Shown here: positions 8,042-16,799 of the stretch, one piece after another
How the letters are laid out: each line of letters starts with the position of its first letter
Position numbering within the stretch: position 1 is the stretch's first letter
Assembly: GCA_003535955.1 (NCBI GenBank)
Contig: DPZM01000024.1
Span: 1 to 38,908 of the forward strand
Direction: 5' to 3'
Source of the DNA: Lachnospiraceae bacterium
GTDB taxonomy: Bacteria; Bacillota; Clostridia; Lachnospirales; Lachnospiraceae
Length of the DNA stretch: 38,908 bases
Notes under the pieces: generated by a model
Database searches by the model: none
Told to the model about the DNA's origin: nothing
What the model saw: only the letters and a program-made list of their open reading frames with translations
Position numbers and translations under genes: made by a program

Positions 8042-9691
8042 ATGAGCGATCGTGAAAGCAAAAGATCCAATTTCATCGTGCAGGGCGGGATACTGGCCAT
8101 AACCGGCATCATCTCCCGCATCATAGGCCTTGTATATCGCATCCCTCTTCAGAAGAGGATCGGCGACAGCGGTATGGGTTATTATTCAGCTGCATTTCAG
8201 ATATATTCAATAATGCTCATAATCTCATCATATTCCCTGCCAACAGCGGTGTCCAAGCTGGTTGCGGCCCGCGTTTCCAAGGGGCAGTATAAAAATGCCA
8301 GAAAGATATTCCGCGGCGCAATGTTTTTCGCCTGCATAACAGGCGGCGCCACCTGTCTTATAGTTCTGTTCGGAGCCGACTCCATGGCTTCCAACATCAT
8401 GAACCTTCCAAAGAGTGCAATAGCTTTAAGGGTTTTGGCTCCAACACTTTTGATAGTAGCCGTTATGGGTGTTATCAGGGGTTATTTCCAGGGGCTTGGC
8501 ACGATGATGCCCACTGCCTTTTCCCAGCTTTTTGAACAGGTTGTAAATGCGGTAATATCAGTTGTTGCTGCCATATATCTTTTTGAGTACGGAACAAAAG
8601 TATCGGGGCTTTTGCACGACCAGACATTTTCCGCAGCATACGGGGCTGCGGGGGGAACTCTTGGTACGTGTACCGGTTCCTTTGCAGGCCTTCTTATGCT
8701 GGCTGTGATGTTTGCCGTTCACAACAGGGAAATGAAGGTCAATATCTCGAATGACAAGACAGCCAAGAATGATGGCTTCCCCAAGATATTCAGGATCCTC
8801 ATAATCACGATCCTGCCCGTGATCTTAAGTTCCACCATTTACAATATTTCGGATATACTCGATCAGGGTATATTCGGCTCGGTAATGGCAAAAAAGGGCA
8901 TGAATGAGCATGACATCGCTTCATACTGGGGGATTTTCTCCACCAAATACAAGGTAATAATCAATGTACCGGTAGCCCTTTCGAACGCACTTTGTTCATC
9001 GATAATGCCGGCACTTACGGCCTGTGTCGAACAGGGTAAAATGAAGCTTGCAAGGCACAAGGTACGGCTGGGAATGAGGTTTGTCATGATAATAGCTTTC
9101 CCATGCGCAATGGGACTGAGCATTCTGGGGCGTCCGATCCTGTCCATGCTCTTTACCGGCGAGATCGAGATACCTGCAAGGCTCCTTCGAATGGGTTCGG
9201 TTACGGTTGTGCTTTACTCCATGTCAACACTTTCAACCGGTGTGCTTCAGGGTATAAACAAGCTGAATATTCCGGTAAGAAATGCAGCGATCGCACTGGC
9301 TGTCCATGTCGGTGTGCTCTATATGTGCTTCATCGTGTTTGACCTTAAGCTTTACGGTGTTGTTATAGCACTTGTTGTATTTGCCCTGACTGTATGTGTT
9401 CTTAACTGGATAAGCATAGGCAGATATATGTCATATAAACAGGAAATACGCAAGACATTTGTTATTCCCTTTATAGCTTCCGCAATAATGGGACTTGTCA
9501 TACTTCTTATGTATCTGCTCATAAGGAAAGGAACTTCTGACAATATAGCAACGGTGCTTTCAATACTTATTGGTATATGCGTGTATTTTGTTTCGCTTCT
9601 TAAGCTTAAGGGGGTAAACGAGTATGAGATAAGAAGCTTCCCGGGAGGGGATTTCCTGGCAAGAATCGCGCTGTTCTTAAGGCTGATATAA
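8042..9691 (+). CDS. Polysaccharide/lipid II flippase-like protein (SpoVB/MurJ, MOP superfamily)
   Basis: A 549-residue polytopic membrane protein with roughly 13-14 hydrophobic helices. The N-terminal segment GGILAITGIISRIIGLVYRIP and the following basic loops match the SpoVB/MurJ branch of the multidrug/oligosaccharidyl-lipid/polysaccharide superfamily. Members flip lipid-linked cell wall or polysaccharide precursors across the cytoplasmic membrane. In spore formers SpoVB acts in cortex synthesis, while related proteins serve vegetative lipid II transport, and the sequence alone does not settle which. The start at 8042 follows CAGAGGATATAA. The downstream FAD oxidoreductase gene begins four bases after the stop, so the two are co-transcribed. 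Confidence 0.85.
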   Translation: MSDRESKRSNFIVQGGILAITGIISRIIGLVYRIPLQKRIGDSGMGYYSAAFQIYSIMLIISSYSLPTAVSKLVAARVSKGQYKNARKIFRGAMFFACITGGATCLIVLFGADSMASNIMNLPKSAIALRVLAPTLLIVAVMGVIRGYFQGLGTMMPTAFSQLFEQVVNAVISVVAAIYLFEYGTKVSGLLHDQTFSAAYGAAGGTLGTCTGSFAGLLMLAVMFAVHNREMKVNISNDKTAKNDGFPKIFRILIITILPVILSSTIYNISDILDQGIFGSVMAKKGMNEHDIASYWGIFSTKYKVIINVPVALSNALCSSIMPALTACVEQGKMKLARHKVRLGMRFVMIIAFPCAMGLSILGRPILSMLFTGEIEIPARLLRMGSVTVVLYSMSTLSTGVLQGINKLNIPVRNAAIALAVHVGVLYMCFIVFDLKLYGVVIALVVFALTVCVLNWISIGRYMSYKQEIRKTFVIPFIASAIMGLVILLMYLLIRKGTSDNIATVLSILIGICVYFVSLLKLKGVNEYEIRSFPGGDFLARIALFLRLI

Positions 9692-9694
9692 AAT

Positions 9695-11326
9695 ATGATA
9701 AAAGTAGATAATTTAAAGCTACCGATAGGTCATACGGATGATGACCTGTCGGAAAAGCTTGAGAAAACACTGAAACTGAATAAGTACGGTAAGGACTTAA
9801 GTCACCCCGGTTGTTCCTTCAGGATTCTTAAAAGGTCATTGGACGCAAGGAAGAAGCCGGAGCTTTTTTATGTATATTCACTGCTTGTGACTCTTGAAGA
9901 CGGACTCGAAGAGAAGGTTCTGCGAAATGTAAGGGACAGGAATGTATCAGCGTATCAACCTGTTGTTTACAGGCCGCCGGAAGTTCTTGGAGACAAAGAA
10001 CTTACAGGACGTCCTCTGATAATCGGTGCGGGACCTGCAGGACTTTTCTGCGCATATGAACTGAGTAAGAGGGGATATGCGCCCATGGTCATAGAGAGGG
10101 GCGAGAGAGTTGAAAAAAGAATTGAGACCGTAAAGGAATTTTTCAGGGGCGGGCGGCTTAATACTGAGTCGAATGTCCAGTTTGGTGAGGGAGGAGCGGG
10201 AACCTTCTCGGACGGTAAACTGAATACGGGAGTCAATGACAAGATGGGGCGCAACCAATATGTCCTTAATACCCTTGTAAGCTTTGGAGCACCCGAAGAG
10301 ATCGCATATACGTCAAGGCCGCACATCGGAACCGATATTCTGGCCATCGTTGTCAGAAATATGCGGGAGGAGATAATAAAAAACGGCGGTGAATTCCTGT
10401 TTGAAACGAAAATGACCGGATTTGACACCGACGAACATGGCATAACGGGTGTCAAGGTCGTGAATGACGGAAATGAAAGTGCCATAACGAGCAACTGCAT
10501 GATACTCGCAATAGGGCACTCGTCAAGGGATACCTTTACAATGCTTAAAGATAAAAATGTGGATATGACTTTAAAAGCCTTCGCAGTAGGGTTGAGGATC
10601 CAGCATCCCCAGGAAATGATAGATATGAACCAATACGGGGTAAAGGGTAAGGAAGGTCCCGGACCGGCTGATTATAAGCTCACCAACAGGACTTCGAAGG
10701 GTCGGAATGTATATTCATTCTGCATGTGTCCGGGAGGATATGTCGTAAATGCGTCAAGTGAGGACGGAAGGCTGTGCGTAAACGGAATGAGTTATTCGGG
10801 AAGGTCCTCCTTGAACGCCAATTCCGCCATAATCGTAAGTGTGACCGGGGATGACTTCGGTTCGGATGATGTACTTGCGGGGATGGAATTCCAGAGAAGG
10901 CTTGAGGAAAAAGCTTACGAGCTTGGAGGTGGGACAATACCGGTGCAGGAATACGGGGATTTTAAGAGCAATACCCTTTCGGGGGGAGGGGGCGGCATGA
11001 CACCCCAGATAAAGGGTGATTATAAGCTGGCCAACCTAAGAGAACTGCTGCCTGATGAGATCAATGAGGCTATCATTGAATCAATTGATAAATTCGGTTA
11101 TACTATTGAAGGTTTTGACAGGAATGACGCAATACTCGCCGGAGTTGAGTCAAGGACTTCATCACCGGTCAGGATTTTAAGGAATGACAACTATGAAGGG
11201 AGTATTAAAGGTCTGTATCCCTGCGGCGAAGGAGCGGGATATGCCGGCGGTATAACCAGTGCTGCGATGGATGGCATAAAGGCGGCGGAAGCCATAATGA
11301 AAAAATACAGGCCTTTAACCGTATAA
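9695..11326 (+). CDS. NAD(P)/FAD-dependent oxidoreductase (COG2509-like)
   Basis: A 543-residue cytoplasmic flavoprotein. After an N-terminal region of about 105 residues comes the FAD-binding motif IIGAGPAGLFCAYELSKRGY and a GG-doublet region rich in glycine (FGEGGAGTFSDGKLNTGVND). The C-terminal ATG-like segment GGGGGMTPQIKGDYKLANL and CGEGAGYAGGITSAAMDGIK complete the pattern of the uncharacterised FAD-dependent dehydrogenases widespread in Firmicutes. The substrate is not known for the family. It lies between a flippase gene and proB with almost no gap, so it is read as part of a long operon. Confidence 0.88.
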   Translation: MIKVDNLKLPIGHTDDDLSEKLEKTLKLNKYGKDLSHPGCSFRILKRSLDARKKPELFYVYSLLVTLEDGLEEKVLRNVRDRNVSAYQPVVYRPPEVLGDKELTGRPLIIGAGPAGLFCAYELSKRGYAPMVIERGERVEKRIETVKEFFRGGRLNTESNVQFGEGGAGTFSDGKLNTGVNDKMGRNQYVLNTLVSFGAPEEIAYTSRPHIGTDILAIVVRNMREEIIKNGGEFLFETKMTGFDTDEHGITGVKVVNDGNESAITSNCMILAIGHSSRDTFTMLKDKNVDMTLKAFAVGLRIQHPQEMIDMNQYGVKGKEGPGPADYKLTNRTSKGRNVYSFCMCPGGYVVNASSEDGRLCVNGMSYSGRSSLNANSAIIVSVTGDDFGSDDVLAGMEFQRRLEEKAYELGGGTIPVQEYGDFKSNTLSGGGGGMTPQIKGDYKLANLRELLPDEINEAIIESIDKFGYTIEGFDRNDAILAGVESRTSSPVRILRNDNYEGSIKGLYPCGEGAGYAGGITSAAMDGIKAAEAIMKKYRPLTV

Positions 11327-11352
11327 GATATTTGATCATAAGAGGAAATGAA

Positions 11353-12228
11353 ATGAGAAATACCGATCCAAGTGAAAGAGAGATAGAGCTTAGGGCCAGG
11401 ATCAAGGACAGAAAGAGAATAGTAGTAAAGATAGGGTCTTCATCACTGCATCACATGTCTACAGGAGAGTTAAACCTTACCAAGATGGAGAGGCTGGTCA
11501 GAGAACTGTGTGAACTTAAGAATCAGGGTAAGGACGTTATCCTGGTCTCATCGGGTGCTATAGCTGTGGGCAAGAAGGTAATGAACATTAAGCCTACGGA
11601 TAAGGATATACCGGTCAAGCAGGCATGTGCTGCAATAGGCCAGGCAAGACTTATGATGATATATCAGAAGCTGTTTGCCGAATACAACCATACGACAGCC
11701 CAGATACTTATGACCAAGCATACAATAGTTGATGATGTCAACAGGAGAAATGCCCACAACACGTTCACGGAGCTTCTTAAAATGGGAGTCATTCCCGTTG
11801 TTAATGAGAATGATACTGTTGCCGTACATGAGGTAGAGGATACTATAGGAGATAATGATTTCCTCTCGGCAATTGTAGCTTATCTTGTGGGCGCGGATAT
11901 GCTTATCCTTCTTTCCGATATAGACGGCCTGTATACCGATGATCCGAGAGAGAATAAGAATGCGAAGTTTATTTCTCTTGTGGAGAATCTTAACGATGTT
12001 ATGGATATGGGCAAGGAGTCAACCGGAAGCATGATAGGAACCGGAGGAATGAGTGCCAAGCTTCATGCGGCAACCGTTGCGGTTAATGCCGGCGCCGACA
12101 TGGTAATAGCGAACGGAAAGGACGTAAGCGTTATCCATAAGATCATGGAGGGCAGAAATTACGGGACCCTCTTTGAGTCGGACAGGGATGAGAATTTTGA
12201 TATTGCGGAATTCATAGACAGGACATGA
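11353..12228 (+). CDS. proB: Glutamate 5-kinase, short form without PUA domain
   Basis: Catalyses ATP-dependent phosphorylation of glutamate, the first step of proline synthesis. The amino-acid kinase fold is marked by VVKIGSSSL, VSSGAIAVGKK, NENDTV and GTGGMSAKL. The 291-residue product ends soon after the kinase domain, so the C-terminal PUA domain found in longer ProB proteins is absent; such short forms are known. I chose ATG 11353, with AAGAGGA six bases upstream, over the TTG at 11332. The usual partner proA (gamma-glutamyl phosphate reductase) is not next to it: only 22 bases separate proB from the DUF896 gene. Confidence 0.93.
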   Translation: MRNTDPSEREIELRARIKDRKRIVVKIGSSSLHHMSTGELNLTKMERLVRELCELKNQGKDVILVSSGAIAVGKKVMNIKPTDKDIPVKQACAAIGQARLMMIYQKLFAEYNHTTAQILMTKHTIVDDVNRRNAHNTFTELLKMGVIPVVNENDTVAVHEVEDTIGDNDFLSAIVAYLVGADMLILLSDIDGLYTDDPRENKNAKFISLVENLNDVMDMGKESTGSMIGTGGMSAKLHAATVAVNAGADMVIANGKDVSVIHKIMEGRNYGTLFESDRDENFDIAEFIDRT

Positions 12229-12250
12229 CATGTAACCGGAAGGAAACCAT

Positions 12251-12472
12251 ATGGATCTTGAAGAAAAGATAAAGAGGATAAATGAACTGTATCATAAATC
12301 GCAGGATGTCGGTCTTACCGATGAAGAGAAGGAAGAACAGAAGAGGCTCAGACAGGAGTATGTGGATTCCGTAAGGAATAACCTAAGGAACCAGCTTGAT
12401 AACATAAACATACAGGAAGTCGACGGATCCATTACAAATCTTGGCAAAAAATACGGTAAGAAAAATGACTGA
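12251..12472 (+). CDS. DUF896 (YnzC/YmcF-like) small protein
   Basis: A 73-residue, highly charged helical protein. The N-terminal INELYHKSQDVGLTDEEKEE and RQEYVDSVRNNLRNQLDNI are the recognisable core of the DUF896 family, whose B. subtilis member YnzC is known as a small cytosolic helical-hairpin protein of unclear role. An AAGGAAACC site precedes ATG 12251. Its last eight bases overlap the cyclo-ligase start, so translation of the two is coupled. Confidence 0.92.
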   Translation: MDLEEKIKRINELYHKSQDVGLTDEEKEEQKRLRQEYVDSVRNNLRNQLDNINIQEVDGSITNLGKKYGKKND

Positions 12473-13043
12473 TCCAAGCATCCTGAAAAAGGAAATAAGG
12501 AAACGCCTTATATATGAACGGGGTCATATAGATGAAAAAGACCGAAAGCAGAATGATCTTAAGATCTTTAATAAGCTTGTGGGATTAAGAGAATACAGGG
12601 AAGCAGACCTCATACTTGTTTATGCATCATATAATGGAGAGGTTGACACTTCCCGCCTTATTGAAAGAGCTCTGGCGGATGGCAAGAGGGTTGCCTGCCC
12701 AAGCTGCAGGATAGAGGATGATGAGCCCTTGCTTGAATTTTACAGGATCACCTCTTTCGATGACCTTAGACCCGGGTTTAAAGGGATACCCGAGCCGTGC
12801 ACAGGCAGCAGAGATAAGCTTACCCTTGAAGAGACAGACGGGTGCCTTGTTATAGTCCCGCTTGTAGGTTACGATAAGGCAAACAACCGGCTAGGTTATG
12901 GGAAGGGATTTTACGACAGGTTTTTTGCTTCCCATAAGGCTCTTAAGAAGATAGGACTTGCTTACCTGTGCCAGGAGGAAGAAAAGCTTCCCACAGATGA
13001 TCATGATGTAAAACTTGATATGATAATAAATGAAAAGGATTAA
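12465..13043 (+). CDS. 5-formyltetrahydrofolate cyclo-ligase
   Basis: Converts 5-formyl-THF to 5,10-methenyl-THF using ATP, returning stored folate to one-carbon metabolism. The protein has 192 residues from ATG 12465. The N-terminus carries the LKKEIRKRL basic motif, and the C-terminal signature GYDKANNRLGYGKGFYDRFF is the substrate/ATP-binding loop of the family. The in-frame TTG at 12441 would overlap the previous gene by 32 bases and was not used. The overlap from ATG 12465 is eight bases (ATGACTGA). miaB follows after a 16-base gap with an AAGGAG site. Confidence 0.93.
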   Translation: MTDPSILKKEIRKRLIYERGHIDEKDRKQNDLKIFNKLVGLREYREADLILVYASYNGEVDTSRLIERALADGKRVACPSCRIEDDEPLLEFYRITSFDDLRPGFKGIPEPCTGSRDKLTLEETDGCLVIVPLVGYDKANNRLGYGKGFYDRFFASHKALKKIGLAYLCQEEEKLPTDDHDVKLDMIINEKD

Positions 13044-13059
13044 GCTTTAAGGAGCATTT

Positions 13060-14484
13060 ATGAGGGAATCGATCTTTGACCTTGCCCCCGGGACGGAACC
13101 CGAGAGGCAGTATTATTTTATAGAGAATGCCGCAGGTCTTATAAGGAAAAAAGAGGAGGAGGCAGGTCATCCCCTTTCCTTCCATGTTACCACCTTTGGC
13201 TGTCAGATGAATGCCAAGGATTCCGAAAAGATGGAAGGAATACTTGAAAGGACTGGACTTACGCCCTGTGACAATGAGAAGGAAGCAGACTTTGTACTCT
13301 TTAACACCTGTACCATAAGGGATAATGCCAACCAGAAGTTCTACGGACATCTGGGTTCCCTTAACGGTAAGGACTGCAGGAAGGACAGGATCGTTGCCGT
13401 ATGCGGCTGTATGATGCAGGAAGAAGAATGTGTTGAAAAACTTAAGACTTCCTACAGGTTTGTGAATATCATTTTCGGAACCCATAATATATACAAGCTT
13501 GCAGAGCTTTTGTGCAGGTACCTTGAAAATGATGAGACGGTCATTGATGTCTGGGACAAACCCGGTGATATAGTTGAGGATATTCCCTCGGCAAGAAAAT
13601 ACCCCTTTAAGTCCGGAGTCAATATAATGTACGGCTGCAACAATTACTGCACCTATTGTATTGTGCCTTATGTCCGCGGAAATGAGAGAAGCAGGGATGC
13701 GAGAGAGATAATACGCGAATGCGAGAAGCTTGCGGGTGAAGGAGTTAAGGAGGTAATGCTCCTTGGACAGAATGTCAATTCCTACGGAAACGGTACGGAA
13801 GGGTCGATGAGCTTCCCCAAGCTGCTAAGAGAGGTTGAGAAGGTTGAAGGGATTGAGAGGATACGCTTTATGACATCCCATCCCAAGGACCTGTCGGATG
13901 AACTGATAGAGGTGATGAAGGATTCCGGGAAGATATGCAGGCATATACATCTTCCCCTTCAGTCAGGAAGCAGCAGGATACTTAAGGCCATGAACAGAAG
14001 GTATGATAAGGAGAGTTATCTTGAACTTGCGCTCAAGATAAGGAGGGAGCTTCCCGATACCTCAATAACGACCGATATTATCGTCGGCTTTCCGGGTGAG
14101 ACAACAGAGGATGTTGATGATACCATAGATGTAATTAAGAAGGTCGGTTTTGAAGGGGCATTCACGTTTATCTATTCGCCGCGCACGGGTACACCGGCTG
14201 CGAAGATGGAAGGAAGGCAGGATGATAAATGGATAAAGCGTGAATTTGACAGGGTCCTTAAGACCGTTCAGGAAGAAAGCAGGATCCATGCGGGCAGGTT
14301 TTTGGGAGATACACAGGAGGTTCTCGTTGAGGAAATAAACACACAGGATGCTGCCCTTGTAACCGGCAGGATGGGCAATAACCTTATGGTGCATTTCCCG
14401 GGGGATAAGAGCCTTGTCGGCAGGATAGTAAATGTAAGGCTTACGGAATACCGCGGCTTCTATTATATGGGAGAAGCCGTCTGA
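13060..14484 (+). CDS. miaB: tRNA-2-methylthio-N6-dimethylallyladenosine synthase MiaB
   Basis: A radical-SAM methylthiotransferase that adds the 2-methylthio group to i6A37 of tRNAs reading UNN codons. Domains in order: UPF0004 with three cluster cysteines (TFGCQMNAKDSE, NTCTIRDNA, CGCMMQ), a radical-SAM domain with CxxxCxxC (YGCNNYCTYCIVP), and a C-terminal TRAM domain (about residues 405-470, ending RLTEYRGFYYMG). The 474-residue length is normal. The start ATG 13060 follows TTTAAGGAGCATTT. A pathway partner, miaA, is not in the window. Confidence 0.96.
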   Translation: MRESIFDLAPGTEPERQYYFIENAAGLIRKKEEEAGHPLSFHVTTFGCQMNAKDSEKMEGILERTGLTPCDNEKEADFVLFNTCTIRDNANQKFYGHLGSLNGKDCRKDRIVAVCGCMMQEEECVEKLKTSYRFVNIIFGTHNIYKLAELLCRYLENDETVIDVWDKPGDIVEDIPSARKYPFKSGVNIMYGCNNYCTYCIVPYVRGNERSRDAREIIRECEKLAGEGVKEVMLLGQNVNSYGNGTEGSMSFPKLLREVEKVEGIERIRFMTSHPKDLSDELIEVMKDSGKICRHIHLPLQSGSSRILKAMNRRYDKESYLELALKIRRELPDTSITTDIIVGFPGETTEDVDDTIDVIKKVGFEGAFTFIYSPRTGTPAAKMEGRQDDKWIKREFDRVLKTVQEESRIHAGRFLGDTQEVLVEEINTQDAALVTGRMGNNLMVHFPGDKSLVGRIVNVRLTEYRGFYYMGEAV

Positions 14485-14534
14485 ATAGTTACAAATTGTT
14501 ATATTTTAAGTAATAAAGATTTTGGGAGGAAATT

Positions 14535-15827
14535 ATGAGCAAACCGATGACAATGACACAGAAGATACTGGCTTCTCACGCAGGATTGCCTTACGTGGAA
14601 GCCGGACAGCTTATCGAGGCGGACCTTGATCTTGTTCTGGGTAATGATATCACGAGTCCCGTTGCCATTACGGAAATGGGTAAGATGAGCAGACAGTCTG
14701 TTTTTGACAAGGATAAGATAGCCCTCGTAATGGATCATTTTACGCCCAACAAGGATATCAAATCGGCCGAGAACTGCAAGTGCGTACGTGAATTCGCGAT
14801 AAGACATGAGATTAGCAATTTCTATGATGTGGGAGAGATGGGAATAGAGCATGCCCTTCTTCCGGAAAAAGGACTTGCCGTAGCGGGAGATGCGATAATA
14901 GGAGCTGACTCACATACCTGTACCTACGGTGCGCTGGGAGCCTTCTCAACAGGAGTGGGAAGCACCGATATGGCAGCCGGAATGGTTACCGGCAAGGCCT
15001 GGTTCAAGGTTCCTTCCGCAATAAAGTTTAATTTAACGGGTAAGCCTTCGCAGTGGGTGAGCGGCAAGGATGTGATCCTCCATATAATCGGTATGATAGG
15101 GGTTGACGGAGCCCTCTACAAGTCAATGGAATTCACAGGGGAAGGCGTTAAAAACCTTACCATGGATGACCGTTTTACTATCGCCAATATGGCTATTGAA
15201 GCAGGCGGCAAGAACGGGATATTCCCTGTGGATGAGCTTACCGAAGAATACATGAAGGCTCACGGAAGCCGTCCTTATAAAGTATATGAGGCTGATCCCG
15301 ATGCCGTATATGATGAGGAATATACCATTGATCTGTCGGCACTTAAACCTACCGTAGCCTTCCCTCATCTTCCCGAGAATACTCATACCGTTGATGAGAT
15401 AAAGGATCCGATAAAGATAGATCAGGCAGTTATAGGCTCATGTACCAACGGACGTATAGATGACTTAAGGACAGCGGCCAGGGTGCTTAAAGGCAAACAT
15501 GTAAAGAAGGGGGTACGCTGCATAGTTATTCCCGCAACTCAGGCAATATATCTTCAGGCAATAGAGGAAGGGCTTGTCAGGACCTTTATCGAGGCAGGAG
15601 CTATAGTATCAACTCCCACCTGCGGTCCCTGCCTCGGAGGCCACACAGGCATACTTGCATCGGGTGAGAAATGTGTTTCGACAACCAACAGGAACTTTGT
15701 GGGACGTATGGGAGCGGTTGATTCCGAAATATATCTTGCATCACCTGCGGTTGCTGCCGCAAGTGCGATCGAAGGATATATATGTGCACCGAATCAGGAT
15801 CAAACCATTGTGCAGGATAAAGGATGA
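14535..15827 (+). CDS. leuC: 3-isopropylmalate dehydratase large subunit
   Basis: Isomerises 2-isopropylmalate to 3-isopropylmalate with LeuD in leucine synthesis. The 430-residue product belongs to the shorter LeuC2/HacA-like branch. The Fe-S ligands are visible as VIGSCTNGRIDDL and TPTCGPCLGGH, and the aconitase-family motifs GADSHTCTYGALGAFSTGVGS and GRMG are present. A TTGGGAGGAAATT site precedes ATG 14535. The 50 bases between miaB and leuC are too short for a T-box or leader peptide, and I see no terminator there, so leuC may be reached from upstream or from an unseen promoter. leuD follows directly. leuA and leuB are not in the window. Confidence 0.95.
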   Translation: MSKPMTMTQKILASHAGLPYVEAGQLIEADLDLVLGNDITSPVAITEMGKMSRQSVFDKDKIALVMDHFTPNKDIKSAENCKCVREFAIRHEISNFYDVGEMGIEHALLPEKGLAVAGDAIIGADSHTCTYGALGAFSTGVGSTDMAAGMVTGKAWFKVPSAIKFNLTGKPSQWVSGKDVILHIIGMIGVDGALYKSMEFTGEGVKNLTMDDRFTIANMAIEAGGKNGIFPVDELTEEYMKAHGSRPYKVYEADPDAVYDEEYTIDLSALKPTVAFPHLPENTHTVDEIKDPIKIDQAVIGSCTNGRIDDLRTAARVLKGKHVKKGVRCIVIPATQAIYLQAIEEGLVRTFIEAGAIVSTPTCGPCLGGHTGILASGEKCVSTTNRNFVGRMGAVDSEIYLASPAVAAASAIEGYICAPNQDQTIVQDKG

Positions 15828-15858
15828 AGGAAATACGAAAAGATAAGAGGAGACAACA

Positions 15859-16347
15859 ATGAAAGCAGAAGGAAAAGCATATAAATACGGTGATAATGTA
15901 GATACCGATGTCATCATACCGGCAAGGTATCTGGCCATACAGGACAGGGAAGAACTTGCGACGCACTGTATGGAGGATATAGATAAGGACTTTGTGAATA
16001 AGATAAAGAAGGGGGATATTCTTGTTGCAGGCAAGAACTTCGGCTGCGGCTCATCAAGAGAGCATGCCCCGCTTGTTATAAAGGTTTCGGGAATAAGCTG
16101 TGTCATAGCGGAGACCTTTGCAAGGATATTCTACCGGAATGCGATAAATATCGGTCTTCCCATCATAGAATGCAGGGAGGCTTCCGAAAGGATCGACGAT
16201 ACAGATGATGTTGAGATCGATTTCGACAGCGGTATCATCAGAAACATAACAAAGAACGAGGAGTACAAGGGACAGCCCTTCCCGGAATTCATGCAGAAGA
16301 TCATTAAGGCGGAAGGACTTGTTAACTACATAAACTCAAATAATTAA
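15859..16347 (+). CDS. leuD: 3-isopropylmalate dehydratase small subunit
   Basis: The swivel-domain subunit that completes the LeuCD enzyme. Its 162 residues fit the short LeuD form that pairs with the LeuC2-type large subunit. Motifs: YGDNVDTDVIIPARYL at the N-terminus and GKNFGCGSSREHAPL, which contacts the substrate. An AAGAGGAGACAACA site precedes ATG 15859. A strong terminator begins a few bases after the stop, closing the transcript. Confidence 0.95.
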   Translation: MKAEGKAYKYGDNVDTDVIIPARYLAIQDREELATHCMEDIDKDFVNKIKKGDILVAGKNFGCGSSREHAPLVIKVSGISCVIAETFARIFYRNAINIGLPIIECREASERIDDTDDVEIDFDSGIIRNITKNEEYKGQPFPEFMQKIIKAEGLVNYINSNN

Positions 16348-16350
16348 GAG

Positions 16351-16382
16351 AAAACACCATCCTCGGGATGGTGTTTTTTTTG
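16351..16382 (+). terminator. Intrinsic terminator of leuCD
   Basis: A stem AAAACACCATCC/GGATGGTGTTTT with a TCG loop runs straight into a T tract (16374-16381). It starts just after the leuD stop and is the strongest terminator in the window. Confidence 0.95.
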
Positions 16383-16386
16383 ATGC

Positions 16387-16415
16387 TTGAAACATGTGTT
16401 CGGATGTGATAGAAT
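16387..16415 (+). promoter_or_regulatory. Sigma-A-type promoter for the NusG-II / Gx / ruvAB group
   Basis: TTGAAA (16387-16392), a 17-base spacer and TAGAAT (16410-16415). The -10 box ends only six bases before the ATG at 16422, which would put the transcript start at or near the first codon. Confidence 0.65.
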
Positions 16416-16421
16416 GCACAT

Positions 16422-16799
16422 ATGTTTAAATATTTCGGCAGGAATGACTGTATACTTATTGCGGTTTTGATACTCGGAGCGCTCGCCGCTGCCTGCATTT
16501 ATCACATTTCCGGTAAAGACGGTAAGCTTGCAAGGGTGTATGTTGATGGTACACTGACCGGAGAATATCTTCTTTCGGAAGATGCAAGAATTGACATAAA
16601 CGGGTACGGCGGCGGGATCAATACACTTGTAATAGAGGATGGTGCTGCATTTATTGAGGAAGCTGACTGCCCTGATAAATTATGCGTTCACCAGGGCAGG
16701 GTAAGCAGGGAAGGAATGGAGCTTGTATGCCTTCCCAACAGGGTGGTCGTAAGGATAGCAGGGAAGGATGAGAATGAAACAGATGCTTACACATGGTAA
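16422..16799 (+). CDS. NusG domain II-containing membrane-anchored protein
   Basis: A 125-residue protein with one N-terminal hydrophobic helix (about residues 10-27) followed by a small extracytoplasmic NusG-II domain. The recognisable core is EADCPDKLCVHQGRV and GMELVCLPNRVVVRI, with three Cys (two of them in CPDKLC) that could bind metal or form a disulfide. The family is common in Firmicutes and its biochemical role is not established. It is often encoded beside the Gx transporter, as here (the next gene begins inside its 3' end). There is no ribosome site ahead of ATG 16422, and the promoter -10 box is only six bases away, so the message may be leaderless. Confidence 0.87.
   Translation: MFKYFGRNDCILIAVLILGALAAACIYHISGKDGKLARVYVDGTLTGEYLLSEDARIDINGYGGGINTLVIEDGAAFIEEADCPDKLCVHQGRVSREGMELVCLPNRVVVRIAGKDENETDAYTW

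Noticed and set aside
14485..14534. Possible leucine leader or T-box before leuC
   Set aside because: Only 50 bases, no terminator stem and no conserved T-box sequence.
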